From assembly GCA_021829645.1 (NCBI GenBank), contig JAKBPI010000015.1:1-51058 (forward strand): a stretch of DNA of 51,058 bases, given 5' to 3'. A program made the translations under genes and the position numbers. Numbering within the stretch: the first letter of the stretch is position 1; every line of letters begins with the position of its first letter. The stretch comes from Actinomycetes bacterium (lineage in GTDB: Bacteria; Actinomycetota; Acidimicrobiia; Acidimicrobiales; Bog-793). Below are positions 34,683-43,657 of the stretch, piece by piece. Under the pieces are notes generated by a model. It saw nothing but the letters and a program-made list of their open reading frames with translations. It ran no database searches and had not been told where the DNA came from.

Positions 34683-35216
34683 AATGTCCTTTCATACCTT
34701 GTTGTGATATCCATGTCTTTCACTCACTCACCTATGAAAGACATCCTTTCGCTAGCCGATACTCTAACCGTTGCGGCAAACAACCTACCCTATCAAGATA
34801 GCCGATGAAGTTATAGAAGTCACATTTGGCTTGCTACTCCGTCGTAATATCGCTTGCTATTTTTAACAAGAGTTTAGTAGCTATCTTCTTGGATTCTCTC
34901 ATGCTTAAAGTCATTCACATTCTGGTCCCAAACTGCCGCCTTAGCTGATGAGTCCCACTCTCCGGTAGCCCAACACTAAGTTTTTTGCACATCAAAAACA
35001 ATAAATAAGAATACGTTGATTTAGTGCATAAGTATATGCCAAAATAGTGCTATATTATAGAGAAACACCCTTTTGAGAGCAGCCGTCAATCTTTTGATCC
35101 AAAAAGATCTGTGAAATTGCCATAAACTTATCTTGCTGACAAAGCAATCTCAGGCGACAAGAACTACTTCTCGGCAAAAATTTTATTCGACATACGGCTG
35201 GAGCCAAGCAGGCTAG
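34683..35216. other. Intergenic region with one inverted repeat
   Basis: Upstream of the flavin reductase, ATGTCTTTCA (34713-34722) and TGAAAGACAT (34735-34744) form a 10-bp perfect inverted repeat with a 12-base loop, possibly an operator. On the minus strand around 34870-34970 a stretch of about 32 open codons includes EWDSSAKAAVWDQNVNDF, but it has stops at both sides and no start; I treat it as noise or debris. Confidence 0.4.
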
Positions 35217-35684
35217 TTAGCCAAATGTATTATATAAAGCCATGGCAGAAGAAAGATCGGCCTGAGCCGCAAAAAATTGCTTCTTAAACTTGGCCATTTG
35301 CAGAGAAGAAAAGGATGGGGCGTAATAGCAGGTGTGTCCGGCCTGCGCCAAAGCGTTATAGGCCTTGGAAAATGCCTGCGTTAAAGCCGGTACCGGCGTG
35401 GGAAGACTTTGATAAACCGTGGAGGCGTCCGCTGCTAAGGCTTCGCAAACGGTATGTAGCTGCTCCAACTCTTTCAGCCTGATGCCGTTTTTGATGCCCG
35501 TGATGTCAGTAAGTACCTGGGAATTGTTGGCGGAGAAAGAATTCCCGCTTGCCCACGTCGTTACGCTTGGCTGCGACGCAGAACAGCTTGCTAAGACTAA
35601 GGCCGCACAAAACAGACACAATAAAGAGACAAAAAACTTTTTCCCATCACCGCTCGTAAAGTTCACTACTTTAGCATAACCCAT
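35217..35684 (-). CDS. Putative lipoprotein
   Basis: 155 residues from ATG 35684 (a GTG at 35702 is also possible). Basic residues GDGKKFF are followed by a hydrophobic LLCLFCAALVLASC, whose lipobox LASC places the lipidated cysteine at about residue 34. The mature part is Ser/Ala/Gln-rich and helical with a single far cysteine. It is expected to be anchored on the outer face of the membrane. Function unknown. It is 13-30 bases after tyrS and likely in the same transcript. Confidence 0.7.
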   Translation of the reverse strand: MGYAKVVNFTSGDGKKFFVSLLCLFCAALVLASCSASQPSVTTWASGNSFSANNSQVLTDITGIKNGIRLKELEQLHTVCEALAADASTVYQSLPTPVPALTQAFSKAYNALAQAGHTCYYAPSFSSLQMAKFKKQFFAAQADLSSAMALYNTFG

Positions 35685-35714
35685 TTCCAAAACTCTATAC
35701 ACAGCTAAGCAACG

Positions 35715-37031
35715 TCATTGGCTGAGTTCAAGTAAATGTACTTCTTTACGTCCTCTTCGCAGGAGTACATATCTGTCTTCCAAAAAGTCTTCGGGTTTTA
35801 CCAAATATTGGCTGTCGGTTATCCGCAAATTATTGAGGTATGCTCCGCCCTGAGAGATAATTGTTCTGGCGTCTTTTTTGGATTTTGCCAACCCGGCTTC
35901 CTCCAAAACGTCGACTATACTCACACCGGCTTTACAGCGTTCAATTCCCAAAGCCGTCTTTGGTACGTCGCCGGAGACTGCTTCTAAGATATCGGCTGTC
36001 AAAAGCGCTACATCGTCGGCATAAAGTGCTTTCGAGGCTTTGAGAACTTTCTCTGTTTCTTCGCTTCCGTGGATAAATCTGCACACCTCGTCAGCAAGTC
36101 TGTATTGAGAGTCTCTGGCCTTGGGGTTAGTGGAGCGTTTATGGTCCAAATCTAAAATGGTGTCATGGTCTAAAAATGTGAAATAGCGCAGGTATGCCCC
36201 TACGACCTCGTCTTCACTTCTGAGAAGATACTGATAAAGAGCAAAAGGGGTTGTCTTTGCCTTGTCCAAGTAGATAGCACCCTGCTCAGACTTACCGAAT
36301 TTAGTACCGTCGGCTTTCACGACCAGCGGCGAAGTCAGTCCATAGGCCTTAGCGGCACCGATTTTACCTATCAGGTCGATTCCGACCGTAATATTGCCCC
36401 ACTGATCAGAACCACCCAGTTGAACATTGCAGCCATATAGCTTATAGAGTTGCAAAAAGTCATACCCCTGCAGCAACATGTAGGTGAACTCAGTAAAAGA
36501 TATTCCCTGTTCAGGCCGTTCTATTCTGCTCCGTACGGATTCTTTGGCCACCATTTGCCCAACAGTCATATGCTTACCGATGTCTCGCAAAAAGTCAGTT
36601 AACCTTAACTCATTGAGCCAGGATGCGTTATTTACCAAAAGCGCAGAATTATCTTTTTTGGTGGAAGAAAAATCCAGAAACTGTTCTAATTGCGGTAAAA
36701 CTCCTTTGATATTTTCTTCTATTTCTTCTGATGAAAGGAGGTTTCTTTCGGTACTTTTGCCTCCCGGGTCACCTATCATGGCAGTCCCACCGCCCAAGAC
36801 CACAATAGGTCGATGTCCATAGTCCTGCAACCTTTTTAAATTGCATAACTGTAGTAGATTTCCTAGGTGAAGACTGGATGCCGTAGGATCAAAACCGGCA
36901 TAGACGCACAATTTTTCTTTGTCCAGCAGGCTGAGTAGTTCTTCGCCACTTACCTGATAAATCAAATTGCGAAAAGAAAAATCTGTCGAGCACGACAGAG
37001 AGCTATGTTGATCTTTTCCGGAAGTTACCAT
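35715..37031 (-). CDS. tyrS: Tyrosyl-tRNA synthetase
   Basis: 438 residues. YAGFDPTASSLHLGNLLQL holds the class I HxGN site, LLQGYDFLQLYKLYGCNVQL and GGSDQWGNIT contact tyrosine, and KFGKSEQGAIYL is the KMSKS-equivalent loop. The C-terminal 80 residues have an S4-like domain (SIVDVLEEAGLAKSKKDART, ISQGGAYLNN). The protein is complete and of bacterial TyrRS type. No tyrosine T-box leader is seen upstream. Confidence 0.96.
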   Translation of the reverse strand: MVTSGKDQHSSLSCSTDFSFRNLIYQVSGEELLSLLDKEKLCVYAGFDPTASSLHLGNLLQLCNLKRLQDYGHRPIVVLGGGTAMIGDPGGKSTERNLLSSEEIEENIKGVLPQLEQFLDFSSTKKDNSALLVNNASWLNELRLTDFLRDIGKHMTVGQMVAKESVRSRIERPEQGISFTEFTYMLLQGYDFLQLYKLYGCNVQLGGSDQWGNITVGIDLIGKIGAAKAYGLTSPLVVKADGTKFGKSEQGAIYLDKAKTTPFALYQYLLRSEDEVVGAYLRYFTFLDHDTILDLDHKRSTNPKARDSQYRLADEVCRFIHGSEETEKVLKASKALYADDVALLTADILEAVSGDVPKTALGIERCKAGVSIVDVLEEAGLAKSKKDARTIISQGGAYLNNLRITDSQYLVKPEDFLEDRYVLLRRGRKEVHLLELSQ

Positions 37032-37112
37032 TTACCTAGCGTGCCATACTTTTTGTCGTCAAAACCACAACATCTGAAAAAACAGCTTTACGGCAGAGCC
37101 CGCATCTATCGC

Positions 37113-37150
37113 ATACGATTCCTTTCATCAAAAGACGTCAGGAATCGTAT
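37113..37150. repeat. 11-bp perfect inverted repeat upstream of tyrS
   Basis: atacgattcct (37113-37123) and aggaatcgtat (37140-37150) are exact reverse complements around a 16-base centre, lying between tyrS and the prealbumin-like gene upstream of it. Since both genes are on the minus strand, it could terminate the latter or mark an operator; there is no clear T run. Confidence 0.5.
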
Positions 37151-37212
37151 ACAAACGATACCATCCAAGCCCGTATCCAAATAAAGTTGTATGTTTACGA
37201 GCCGGAAATCTC

Positions 37213-37932
37213 TTAAGAAGCGGTGGGTGACAAAACCTCCGATAGAGTTGTCACTTGATCGCTTTGCAGAATTACGTTAGACACTACAACCGGTGCGTAC
37301 GCCATTGATCCGCTACATACTGGCAATATCTCTATTGTGTACACACCCGGACCTATATTGGGCACACCATAGTTTCCGTTGAGACCTGTTCTCGCTATAA
37401 ATGTCTGACCTGACGCATCCGAAATAGCTATTACACAGACACCGTCTAAACCATTTCCTGCCGTACCGCCTGCTATATTCCCGGCAAGTTCACCGTTGAA
37501 AATCAGACTGACATTCAAAGTAAGGTTCTGCCCTGCTTGTACAGTGATGTTCGGAATTGTGGTACCTAAGTACGAAGTATCGCCCTGACAAGACGTATTG
37601 TAGACTATCGTATAAGTCCCAGGTGCAAGACCCGTGATGTCATATACTCCCTGTGCCTCAGTGGGTACGGTAACCGAACCCGCTGATCCATAGGCGGTTA
37701 CACAGATGCCGGCCAGACCCATCACAGGACTCACTTCAGACACCACCCCGCTTATGGACGCCGTTGAAGAGAGGGTCGATGCCCCGGCATATGCCCCGTC
37801 TCCCAAAAATCCCAGACCAAGAAAGGTGGTCGTTGCCAACATCACCCCCACTGAAACTGATTTTACTTTGCTGACCCTCTTGAGTCCGGACAAAGAAAAA
37901 AATGACTTGCGCTCAAAGTATACGAGCCCCAT
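37213..37932 (-). CDS. Secreted protein with two prealbumin-like (carboxypeptidase-regulatory-like) domains
   Basis: 239 residues. A long signal region (KSVSVGVMLATTTFLGLGFL followed by AYA-GAS) directs export. The mature part has two beta-sandwich repeats: VVSEVSPVMGLAGICVTAYG with YDITGLAPGTYTIVYNTSC, then GLDGVCVIAISDASG with YGVPNIGPGVYTIEILPVC. Paired cysteines in each repeat (GICV/TSC and GVCV/PVC) could form disulfides. There is no LPXTG or C-terminal membrane anchor, so it is probably released or surface-attached by other means. Function is unknown; adhesion is only one possibility. Confidence 0.75.
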   Translation of the reverse strand: MGLVYFERKSFFSLSGLKRVSKVKSVSVGVMLATTTFLGLGFLGDGAYAGASTLSSTASISGVVSEVSPVMGLAGICVTAYGSAGSVTVPTEAQGVYDITGLAPGTYTIVYNTSCQGDTSYLGTTIPNITVQAGQNLTLNVSLIFNGELAGNIAGGTAGNGLDGVCVIAISDASGQTFIARTGLNGNYGVPNIGPGVYTIEILPVCSGSMAYAPVVVSNVILQSDQVTTLSEVLSPTAS

Positions 37933-38238
37933 TGATTTGCCTCCCGCAGATTGATTAAATGCTTGTAATTATCCGCAGCCCCCGCATCTCACAAAATACC
38001 ACGAAAAAGCAAGAAAATACGCACAAAGCAGTGATACATCTTTTTTAGAACCAAAACTCACTTCCTGTAGCAAAGCAACCATAAAGTGCCGCTTTTGCAG
38101 TCAGACTTGACTGCACAGCACGGTCTTAGGGTATCTTTTAGGTGATACTCTCAATTTAGTTTTCCGATAAACTCCCAAATACCATATCTGTTTTTTGTTA
38201 GCGCAGAAAATATTGACCGGATACTGTATTGTGTGTAA
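37933..38238. other. Divergent intergenic region
   Basis: Separates the secreted prealbumin-like gene from the DUF169 gene and should carry both promoters. A TTGACT at about 38106-38111 lies in a region with TATC-like hexamers downstream, but spacing is imperfect and I do not assign a promoter. No other feature is seen. Confidence 0.3.
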
Positions 38239-38982
38239 ATGGATAATTCAACTTCCGGCAAGGACTCTTGGAATAATTTGGCTGAAAGACTTTCTGCATC
38301 GCTTCACTTGGCGGCAGAACCGGTTGGTATTGCATTTACGCATGACCAACCCTTCGGCGTAACAAATTTCGCCGGCCCCATGAGTGAAAAAAGCGAAGAC
38401 GGACGCCAGGGCAGAGTTCCGGCCAGCTGTGTGTTTTGGATGCACGGTAGTGTAGATACCTTCACCACCGAAAAGCAAGATCACGGTAATTGCTCCGTCG
38501 GTAGCTTTACCCATGGGCTAACGAAGCTTGAAGAAAGTGCCGGTAACAGCGATGTAGAGGCCCTTTTGGAAAGCGGATGGATTGACGGCGACAGCGTGAT
38601 GTCACTTCCATCCATAAAAGGATCACCCAGTTATATTACATATGCTCCTTTGAGAAATACCCCCAATGAAATTACGCCTGATGTCGTACTGCTAAGGATC
38701 AACGGACGACAATTGATGATTCTCTCGGATGCCTTTTCAGACCTAAAAATTGTTGGAAAACCCCAGTGTCATATCCTAGCCATGGCCAAAGAAGAAAACA
38801 TCCCGGCGGCAAGTGTGGGCTGTGCCCTGAGCCGAGTACGCACGGGAATGCAACCCGAGGAGATGACCTGTGCCCTGCCCGCCGGCAGATTGGAAGACTT
38901 GGTCATACAAGTGGAAAAGGCTGTTTCCGTGGTAAACACCGTTGCCAAGTACGCTGCTCGCGAAGCAAGAAAATTTGCATAA
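38239..38982 (+). CDS. DUF169 domain protein
   Basis: 247 residues, soluble. EPVGIAFTHDQP, SCVFWMHGSVDTFTTEKQDH, GNCSVGSFTHGL and the late CALPAGRLEDLVIQVEKA correspond to the DUF169 family, whose members have conserved cysteines (here in SCVFW, GNCSVG, QCHIL, GCAL, TCALPAG) and are found in anaerobes and Actinobacteria. The function is unknown; metal or cofactor binding by the cysteines is possible. It is monocistronic and convergent with the CBS gene. Confidence 0.75.
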   Translation: MDNSTSGKDSWNNLAERLSASLHLAAEPVGIAFTHDQPFGVTNFAGPMSEKSEDGRQGRVPASCVFWMHGSVDTFTTEKQDHGNCSVGSFTHGLTKLEESAGNSDVEALLESGWIDGDSVMSLPSIKGSPSYITYAPLRNTPNEITPDVVLLRINGRQLMILSDAFSDLKIVGKPQCHILAMAKEENIPAASVGCALSRVRTGMQPEEMTCALPAGRLEDLVIQVEKAVSVVNTVAKYAAREARKFA

Positions 38983-39015
38983 GCCGATATAAGCTTATTT
39001 TTTAGATTTTTGGCA

Positions 39016-39447
39016 TCAACGTGCGCTGATGTATTTCAAGAGGTGTTCGGCATCGGACTTTAGTTCCTGAATGCGACTCTTGACAATATCTCCGATACTG
39101 ATCATGCCACACATCTTGCCGTCACATACTACAGGGAGGTGGCGAACTTTGTTGTCTGTCATAACCTCCATCACGTAGTCGACTTCGTCTTCTAGTTGAC
39201 ATACGTAGACCGACGACGTCATTATCGACGAAACAGGCTCACTCACCACGGGGCCTGCTATCTGGCTCAGTCTTCTGACGATGTCTCTTTCTGAGATCAA
39301 TCCGTCTATATGAGATTTGTCCTCTGAAACAACCAAAGCACCTATTTTGTGCTCTGCCATAAGCTTGGCTGCGTCAAGAACGCTGTCGGTAGATTTTACG
39401 GTCATTACCGCATTGCCTTTATCGGCAAGTAGCTGCTTTATCTTCAC
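39016..39447 (-). CDS. CBS domain pair protein
   Basis: 143 residues made of two CBS motifs: VKSTDSVLDAAKLMAEHKIG with GLISERDIVR, and VCQLEDEVDYVMEVMTDNKV, RHLPVVCDGKMCGMISIGDI. Stand-alone CBS pairs of this type bind adenosine nucleotides and act as energy sensors or partner subunits. AGGTGAAG precedes ATG 39447. The gene lies beside menD but 130 bp away on the same strand. Confidence 0.88.
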   Translation of the reverse strand: MKIKQLLADKGNAVMTVKSTDSVLDAAKLMAEHKIGALVVSEDKSHIDGLISERDIVRRLSQIAGPVVSEPVSSIMTSSVYVCQLEDEVDYVMEVMTDNKVRHLPVVCDGKMCGMISIGDIVKSRIQELKSDAEHLLKYISAR

Positions 39448-39579
39448 ACTTCACCTCCAATACGAAGTATGACCTGACTAATCTGATTTAGTCGGCAATT
39501 AATGCTACCAAAGATAGTAAAAATATTCAGAGCAGAAATAAACTTTGTAATGCAAAAGTTATAATAAGCACTTGAGCTA

Positions 39580-41448
39580 TTATCGCAATACTTCGTTGAC
39601 TTTCTTTTGAGCCAGTGAAACCCAGAACTCATTCTGTTCCACGACACGATCCCGCTTGGTTTTACATACTACTATTTTGATTCCTCCCGTATCGGCAGCA
39701 TCGTCCAGACATTTTGCCAGGCTATTAATGCTGTCGGCTTCAAAATAATGATGTCCGAGCCCGGCTACCAATTGTTTGGCTTCAACTTTCTGAGGGGTTC
39801 CAAAAGCCCTTTCAAAATAGTCTTTTGGCACAAAAGAAGCGATGGGAAGAAAGGAAAAGATTGCTCCGCCGTCGTTATCTGCTACTACTAAGGTCACTTC
39901 CGGCTCTTCCTCTAAGCGCCCCCAAACAAGACCTGAAATATCGTGGAGCAATGCCAGGTCTCCCAAAAATCCTATGGTTTGTGCATTTTGTACGCGCCTA
40001 TTAAACGCGGCAACACCCAGTATGGTCGATACGACACCATCTATGCCGTTTGCCCCCCTGTTGGCCACGACATGAGGTGCATCGAGCCTCGGTCCGGCAA
40101 AAAATTCCAAATTTCTGATAGGCATGGAAGAAGATGCCACAATCGTAGACGTGGGAGGTACATATTGATACAGAAATCTGGCTATCTTAGGCTCGGTAAG
40201 GTACTCTTCGTTATACAAAAGAGAGGTGTAGGTATCCTGACAGACTCTTTCCGCCGTTAGCCAATTGTGTTGCCATTTGGCTAAAGCATGTGTCGCATCC
40301 GGTGAAGCTTTAACTTTTTCTGATTCCAAAACTTTTTGAGCCACAAGTTCTATATCGGCTTTGATCACATGAGAAATATACCTACCGGCATCCATAAATC
40401 TTTGATAGGGATCAAAGCGTATATGAGGAATGCCTTTCAAATGAAGGTTTTGACACCATTGCGCCAAGGCCTTGGAACTAGGCGGTTGCCCTATGTGTAT
40501 TACGAGATCCGGCGTATATTTTGCCGTAACTGTTTCGTCTCGAACTAAGGTATCATAAGAAAATATCGACACCCCGTCAATCGTCCGCGGCCAAGCACGA
40601 GGGTCGGCAAAGATAACCCAGCCGTTTTCTTTTGCCAGTTGCCGTAGTGAGGAAAATGGGCCGGGTCCCTTGGAACGGGGAAGCCATCCCGCTATTACTA
40701 CAACCTTAAGGCCGTGCTTGATAAAATCGAGCAGCATCTGTAAGACCCTGTCATCGTGGTTGTTGCTGCTGTACACCAAATGCCACGGCTGTCCATTAGA
40801 ACGCCCGGGCACCAGCATTTGCTTGGCTACTTCCACCAGTGAGCGAAAAGAGCCGTCTGTCGCCGGTAGATCGTTTCCCGGTTTGGTGTCATCCTTCTGG
40901 GGAAAAAACGGCTCCCTGAAAGGCAAGTTTAGATGGACCGGACCAGGGCCTTTGGGATTAGAGATGGCTTCTTGTGCAGCCCTGGCACCGACGGAACGCC
41001 AGATCTGCGGTTCGCATGACAGAGGTATATCCTGTGTGTCAAAAAAGTAGCGTACCGCTGAAGAGAATATATTGTTCTGGTTGATGGTTTGAGGAGCAAA
41101 GACGTCATGAAGTTCCGCCGGGCGGTCTGCAGTGCAGATAATCAGCGGTACTTGGGAAAGATCGGCTTCTGCGACAGCGGCATGTAACTCTGCAACGGCT
41201 GTACCGCTTGTCACCACAACTACCACGGGTTTCATCGAAGAGATGGCCAGACCTATGGCAAAGAATCCTGCAGATCGTTCATCGAGTCTGAATATCAACT
41301 CAAATCTGTCATCTTCCAACATAGCGATGGTAAGCGGTGTAGATCTGGAGCCGGGACACACAACGACCTGTCTTACTCCAGATCTGTACCATTCGTCAAT
41401 TAGAGAAAAGGATAGCGCTAATTGTCGTACTGCTGTTTCGTAAGGCAC
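39580..41448 (-). CDS. menD: 2-succinyl-5-enolpyruvyl-6-hydroxy-3-cyclohexene-1-carboxylate synthase
   Basis: 622 residues. PGSRSTPLTIAMLED near the N-terminus binds 2-oxoglutarate and isochorismate, SSMPIRNLEFF and ANRGANGIDGVVST lie in the middle, and GFLGDLALLHDISGL with VVADNDGGAIFSFLPIA form the thiamine-diphosphate and metal site. This is MenD of menaquinone biosynthesis. It is a little longer than the usual 550-580 residues. The start is GTG 41448. Other men genes are not in the window. It indicates a menaquinone-using respiratory chain. Confidence 0.94.
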   Translation of the reverse strand: MPYETAVRQLALSFSLIDEWYRSGVRQVVVCPGSRSTPLTIAMLEDDRFELIFRLDERSAGFFAIGLAISSMKPVVVVVTSGTAVAELHAAVAEADLSQVPLIICTADRPAELHDVFAPQTINQNNIFSSAVRYFFDTQDIPLSCEPQIWRSVGARAAQEAISNPKGPGPVHLNLPFREPFFPQKDDTKPGNDLPATDGSFRSLVEVAKQMLVPGRSNGQPWHLVYSSNNHDDRVLQMLLDFIKHGLKVVVIAGWLPRSKGPGPFSSLRQLAKENGWVIFADPRAWPRTIDGVSIFSYDTLVRDETVTAKYTPDLVIHIGQPPSSKALAQWCQNLHLKGIPHIRFDPYQRFMDAGRYISHVIKADIELVAQKVLESEKVKASPDATHALAKWQHNWLTAERVCQDTYTSLLYNEEYLTEPKIARFLYQYVPPTSTIVASSSMPIRNLEFFAGPRLDAPHVVANRGANGIDGVVSTILGVAAFNRRVQNAQTIGFLGDLALLHDISGLVWGRLEEEPEVTLVVADNDGGAIFSFLPIASFVPKDYFERAFGTPQKVEAKQLVAGLGHHYFEADSINSLAKCLDDAADTGGIKIVVCKTKRDRVVEQNEFWVSLAQKKVNEVLR

Positions 41449-41824
41449 AACATAAGACTAGAGTATTTTATTGAACCGTGTACAGACTATATGGGTGTTT
41501 CATTTGCTAAATGCTCCCTTTGTACTCATCAAAACCTTGAACTGTTTCGGAACTACACCTACCGTTATCGTCGGTTCCGGCCCGTGTAATTTTGTCTCTC
41601 TCACGACCTACCCCAAGTACCAAGACTGACAAATGCTGTCAGTCTTGGTCTTTGGTGTAGCGTATACTACTGCCTTACAGAAACCAACTTAGAGACAAAA
41701 TAGATTTTGGAGTCCAACCTGTCTTTCTTGGCGATTTGAAACAGTCTGCTTTAAAAACTTGGCACTTCAACATACAGATTGCAAATTTTGAAAGTTGAAA
41801 TCGATACTCTAGAAAAGACGTAGG
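41449..41824. other. Intergenic region with two hairpins, possible small RNA
   Basis: CGGAAC (41548-41553) can pair with GTTCCG (41574-41579), and 40 bases on, accaagactgaca (41619-41631) pairs perfectly with tgtcagtcttggt (41637-41649) around a five-base loop. The 13-bp stem is the strongest hairpin in the window. It does not follow any gene on either strand, so it may end a small RNA or be a mobile-element scar. The T run after it is weak (ctttgg). Confidence 0.45.
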
Positions 41825-42614
41825 TTAGCTGTAAAAAGCAAGGTTCAACTGCCGGCGTATTTGATGTAGGCCTTCTGTGTTGACGTTTTGCTCCAGGGCC
41901 TTGAATAACACTTCTCTCATCGCTATCATATCTACGCCCATAGCAACAAACTCAAAAGCATTTTCGTAGGGATTCAGCACAGAACAAAGAGCAGCGTCAG
42001 ATACCGCTTTGGCTTTTGTCAAAATTGGTTTTAGTGTTAAATCGTATATAAAAACAGAAGCAAAAACTCTTAGCTTTTTTGAGCGAAAAGAAGGGAATGC
42101 TTCTTTGGAGAACACTCGTTCCCGGCTTATTTTAGCCTCTCCGTTTTTCTTTACGTAAGATAATGTCGTACAGCAACCCGGGGCTTCATCGTGACGGCCG
42201 AGGATATAGATACCGGACAATAGTATTTTTGATTCGTGGGTATGATTTAGAATGATTTCTTCACGATGATTACAGTCAGCCTGTAAAAGCATGGGTCTTG
42301 GTACGTAGGCAAGAGATGAAAAACGTCCCACATTGAGATCTGTTTTTTGTGTTGTTTGACTTTCGGTTTGACGTAAATATGTAATTCCGGGCGATGTTAC
42401 ACAAAGAGAGGCGTCATCCTCTACGCTGATTGACGCAAGAAGAGCATCTTCGCCAAGATAGTGTGAGGTGTAGCCTGGTTTCTGGACAATATCTAAAGTT
42501 GATAGCCGTAACCAAATGTAGGCCGAAACCAGGCAGATTTGCCCTATATCTATATGGTCAAGCTTTTAGCTTTGACATGGCCATACTGTAAGGCGATTCG
42601 TCATTTTCGCGCAT
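41825..42614 (-). pseudogene. Uncharacterised gene with one frameshift near its start
   Basis: The downstream frame stays open from about 42559 to the stop at 41825, far beyond the first start codon in it (GTG 42331). It reads LDHIDIGQICLVSAY, SHYLGEDALLASISVEDDAS, SLCVTSPGITYLRQTES and on into SLAYVPRPMLLQADCNHREE. Just upstream ATG 42614 opens another frame, MRENDESPYSMAMSKLKA, and stops at 42558-42560 exactly where the second begins. One lost base in gcttgac would join them to about 262 residues. I do not recognise the family. Its 3' end recurs as a fragment at 50780-50934, so it belongs to a small local paralog group. Confidence 0.6.
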
Positions 42615-42895
42615 GAACAAACTTTTTAAGACTCACATGGTCCAAATGGTATCTAAAAATCAGAGTTCACTATAGTAGTCAGTAGTCAGCCGTACATTCT
42701 GTAATTTTGTGTATTCTCTGATAGTGTTCGTAGTTGGGGCAAGGCTTTGCTGGCTATTGATGAGCAGTGTAAAATTCCTCCGAATCAGGGTATACTTTTG
42801 TGGCTATGTGGGATATTTAAGTGATACATATGAGACGTTCAAGAGTTTTAAGTCATCTTTGGTTTTGAGCATATTTTCCATCGAGCAATTGTGAT
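42615..42895. other. Intergenic between the frameshifted gene and marR
   Basis: A short frame on the plus strand (42709-42894) is hydrophobic and shows no RBS; I do not accept it. The stretch should hold the promoter of the 42614-41825 gene. No terminator or RNA is evident. Confidence 0.35.
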
Positions 42896-43438
42896 TCAAT
42901 CGTTTTGTATGTACCCGAATCTGCGCAACATGGCTTGCTCAATGGCGGTCCCTCCAAGTAGCTTATAGAGGCTCGACCTTATGTATTTTATTTCCTGATC
43001 AAATAGTAAGGCAGAGAGAAATCCGTCAATCTCCTCTTCTGTTTTATGTATCAAAGCCAAGGTGGCTTTTCCATTTGGTGTCAGGTAAAACAACTTAGCT
43101 CGTCGATCCGTTTGGTGGCTATCTTGGGCAACAAACCCCTTTTGAACTAAGCTATTAACAAGCCTGCTTGGACTGCCGGTTTCACAGATCAGAAGTTTTC
43201 CGAGCCCGGACAAAGTAAGAGGTTCGCGATCGGCCAGAATACTGATCACTTCAGCCTGTGCTGGGGTCAAATCCGCGGCGCGCAGCATTTCACTCAGCCA
43301 TCTATTTCCTTCTCGCTGAACAGCAAGGATCAGGTAGCGAAGTTCCTGCAAAGGAGACCCGGAACCAGTTGGCGGCCGGTCACCGGTCTCCGAAGGCTGC
43401 AGGGGCGCGATCATTGGGGCATTGTCTTTATCGGCCAT
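42896..43438 (-). CDS. MarR-family transcriptional regulator
   Basis: 180 residues. A Pro/Gly-rich N-terminal tail of about 30 residues is followed by the MarR winged helix: LTPAQAEVISILADREPLTL, CETGSPSRLVNSLVQKGFVA and the wing DSHQTDRRAKLFYLTPNGKA. Flanking helices make the dimer. MarR proteins bind palindromes and respond to small phenolic or lipid ligands. The gene is divergent from ribB-acyltransferase-MMPL, and the perfect palindrome over the ribB promoter is a natural target. Confidence 0.88.
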   Translation of the reverse strand: MADKDNAPMIAPLQPSETGDRPPTGSGSPLQELRYLILAVQREGNRWLSEMLRAADLTPAQAEVISILADREPLTLSGLGKLLICETGSPSRLVNSLVQKGFVAQDSHQTDRRAKLFYLTPNGKATLALIHKTEEEIDGFLSALLFDQEIKYIRSSLYKLLGGTAIEQAMLRRFGYIQND

Positions 43439-43470
43439 AATAAATTAATCCATTCGAATTTAATTTCTGG

Positions 43471-43511
43471 TTGACAAGAAGGCAACGTCCTGATAATATA
43501 TGACATGTCAT
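43471..43511 (+). promoter_or_regulatory. ribB promoter with overlapping MarR-type operator
   Basis: TTGACA (43471-43476) and TAATAT (43494-43499) are spaced by exactly 17 bases, a near-consensus promoter for the rightward operon. The perfect 12-bp palindrome ATGACATGTCAT (43500-43511) sits over the expected transcript start, where a bound repressor would block initiation. The divergent marR gene suggests its product binds here. Confidence 0.7.
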
Positions 43512-43599
43512 GGATGTTATATCATCAATCATAGGTGCATTTTATCACTCCTATCGTTTTGTCCTGCAGTAGGCGTGATGTGGTCATAAAACCGCAACA

Positions 43600-43617
43600 A
43601 GGTTGCCTTGGCAACCT
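43600..43617 (+). promoter_or_regulatory. Perfect palindromic hairpin in ribB leader
   Basis: AGGTTGCC-TT-GGCAACCT is an 8-bp perfect inverted repeat in the ribB leader, 41 bases before the start codon. It could be a hairpin in the mRNA or a second operator. No FMN riboswitch elements are present in this leader. Confidence 0.45.
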
Positions 43618-43657
43618 AGATGTCAGAACCTGAAATAGCGTAAGAAAAGGGAAAATT

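Noticed and set aside
34930-34990. Hammerhead-ribozyme-like ctgatgagtcc at about 34949
   Set aside because: The required GAAA segment and flanking stems are missing.
42709-42894. 61-residue hydrophobic plus-strand frame
   Set aside because: No RBS or conserved motif, and it sits in the gap immediately beyond the marR stop.
43512-43657. FMN riboswitch before ribB
   Set aside because: None of the conserved FMN-aptamer segments is present; only the AGGTTGCC palindrome is seen.
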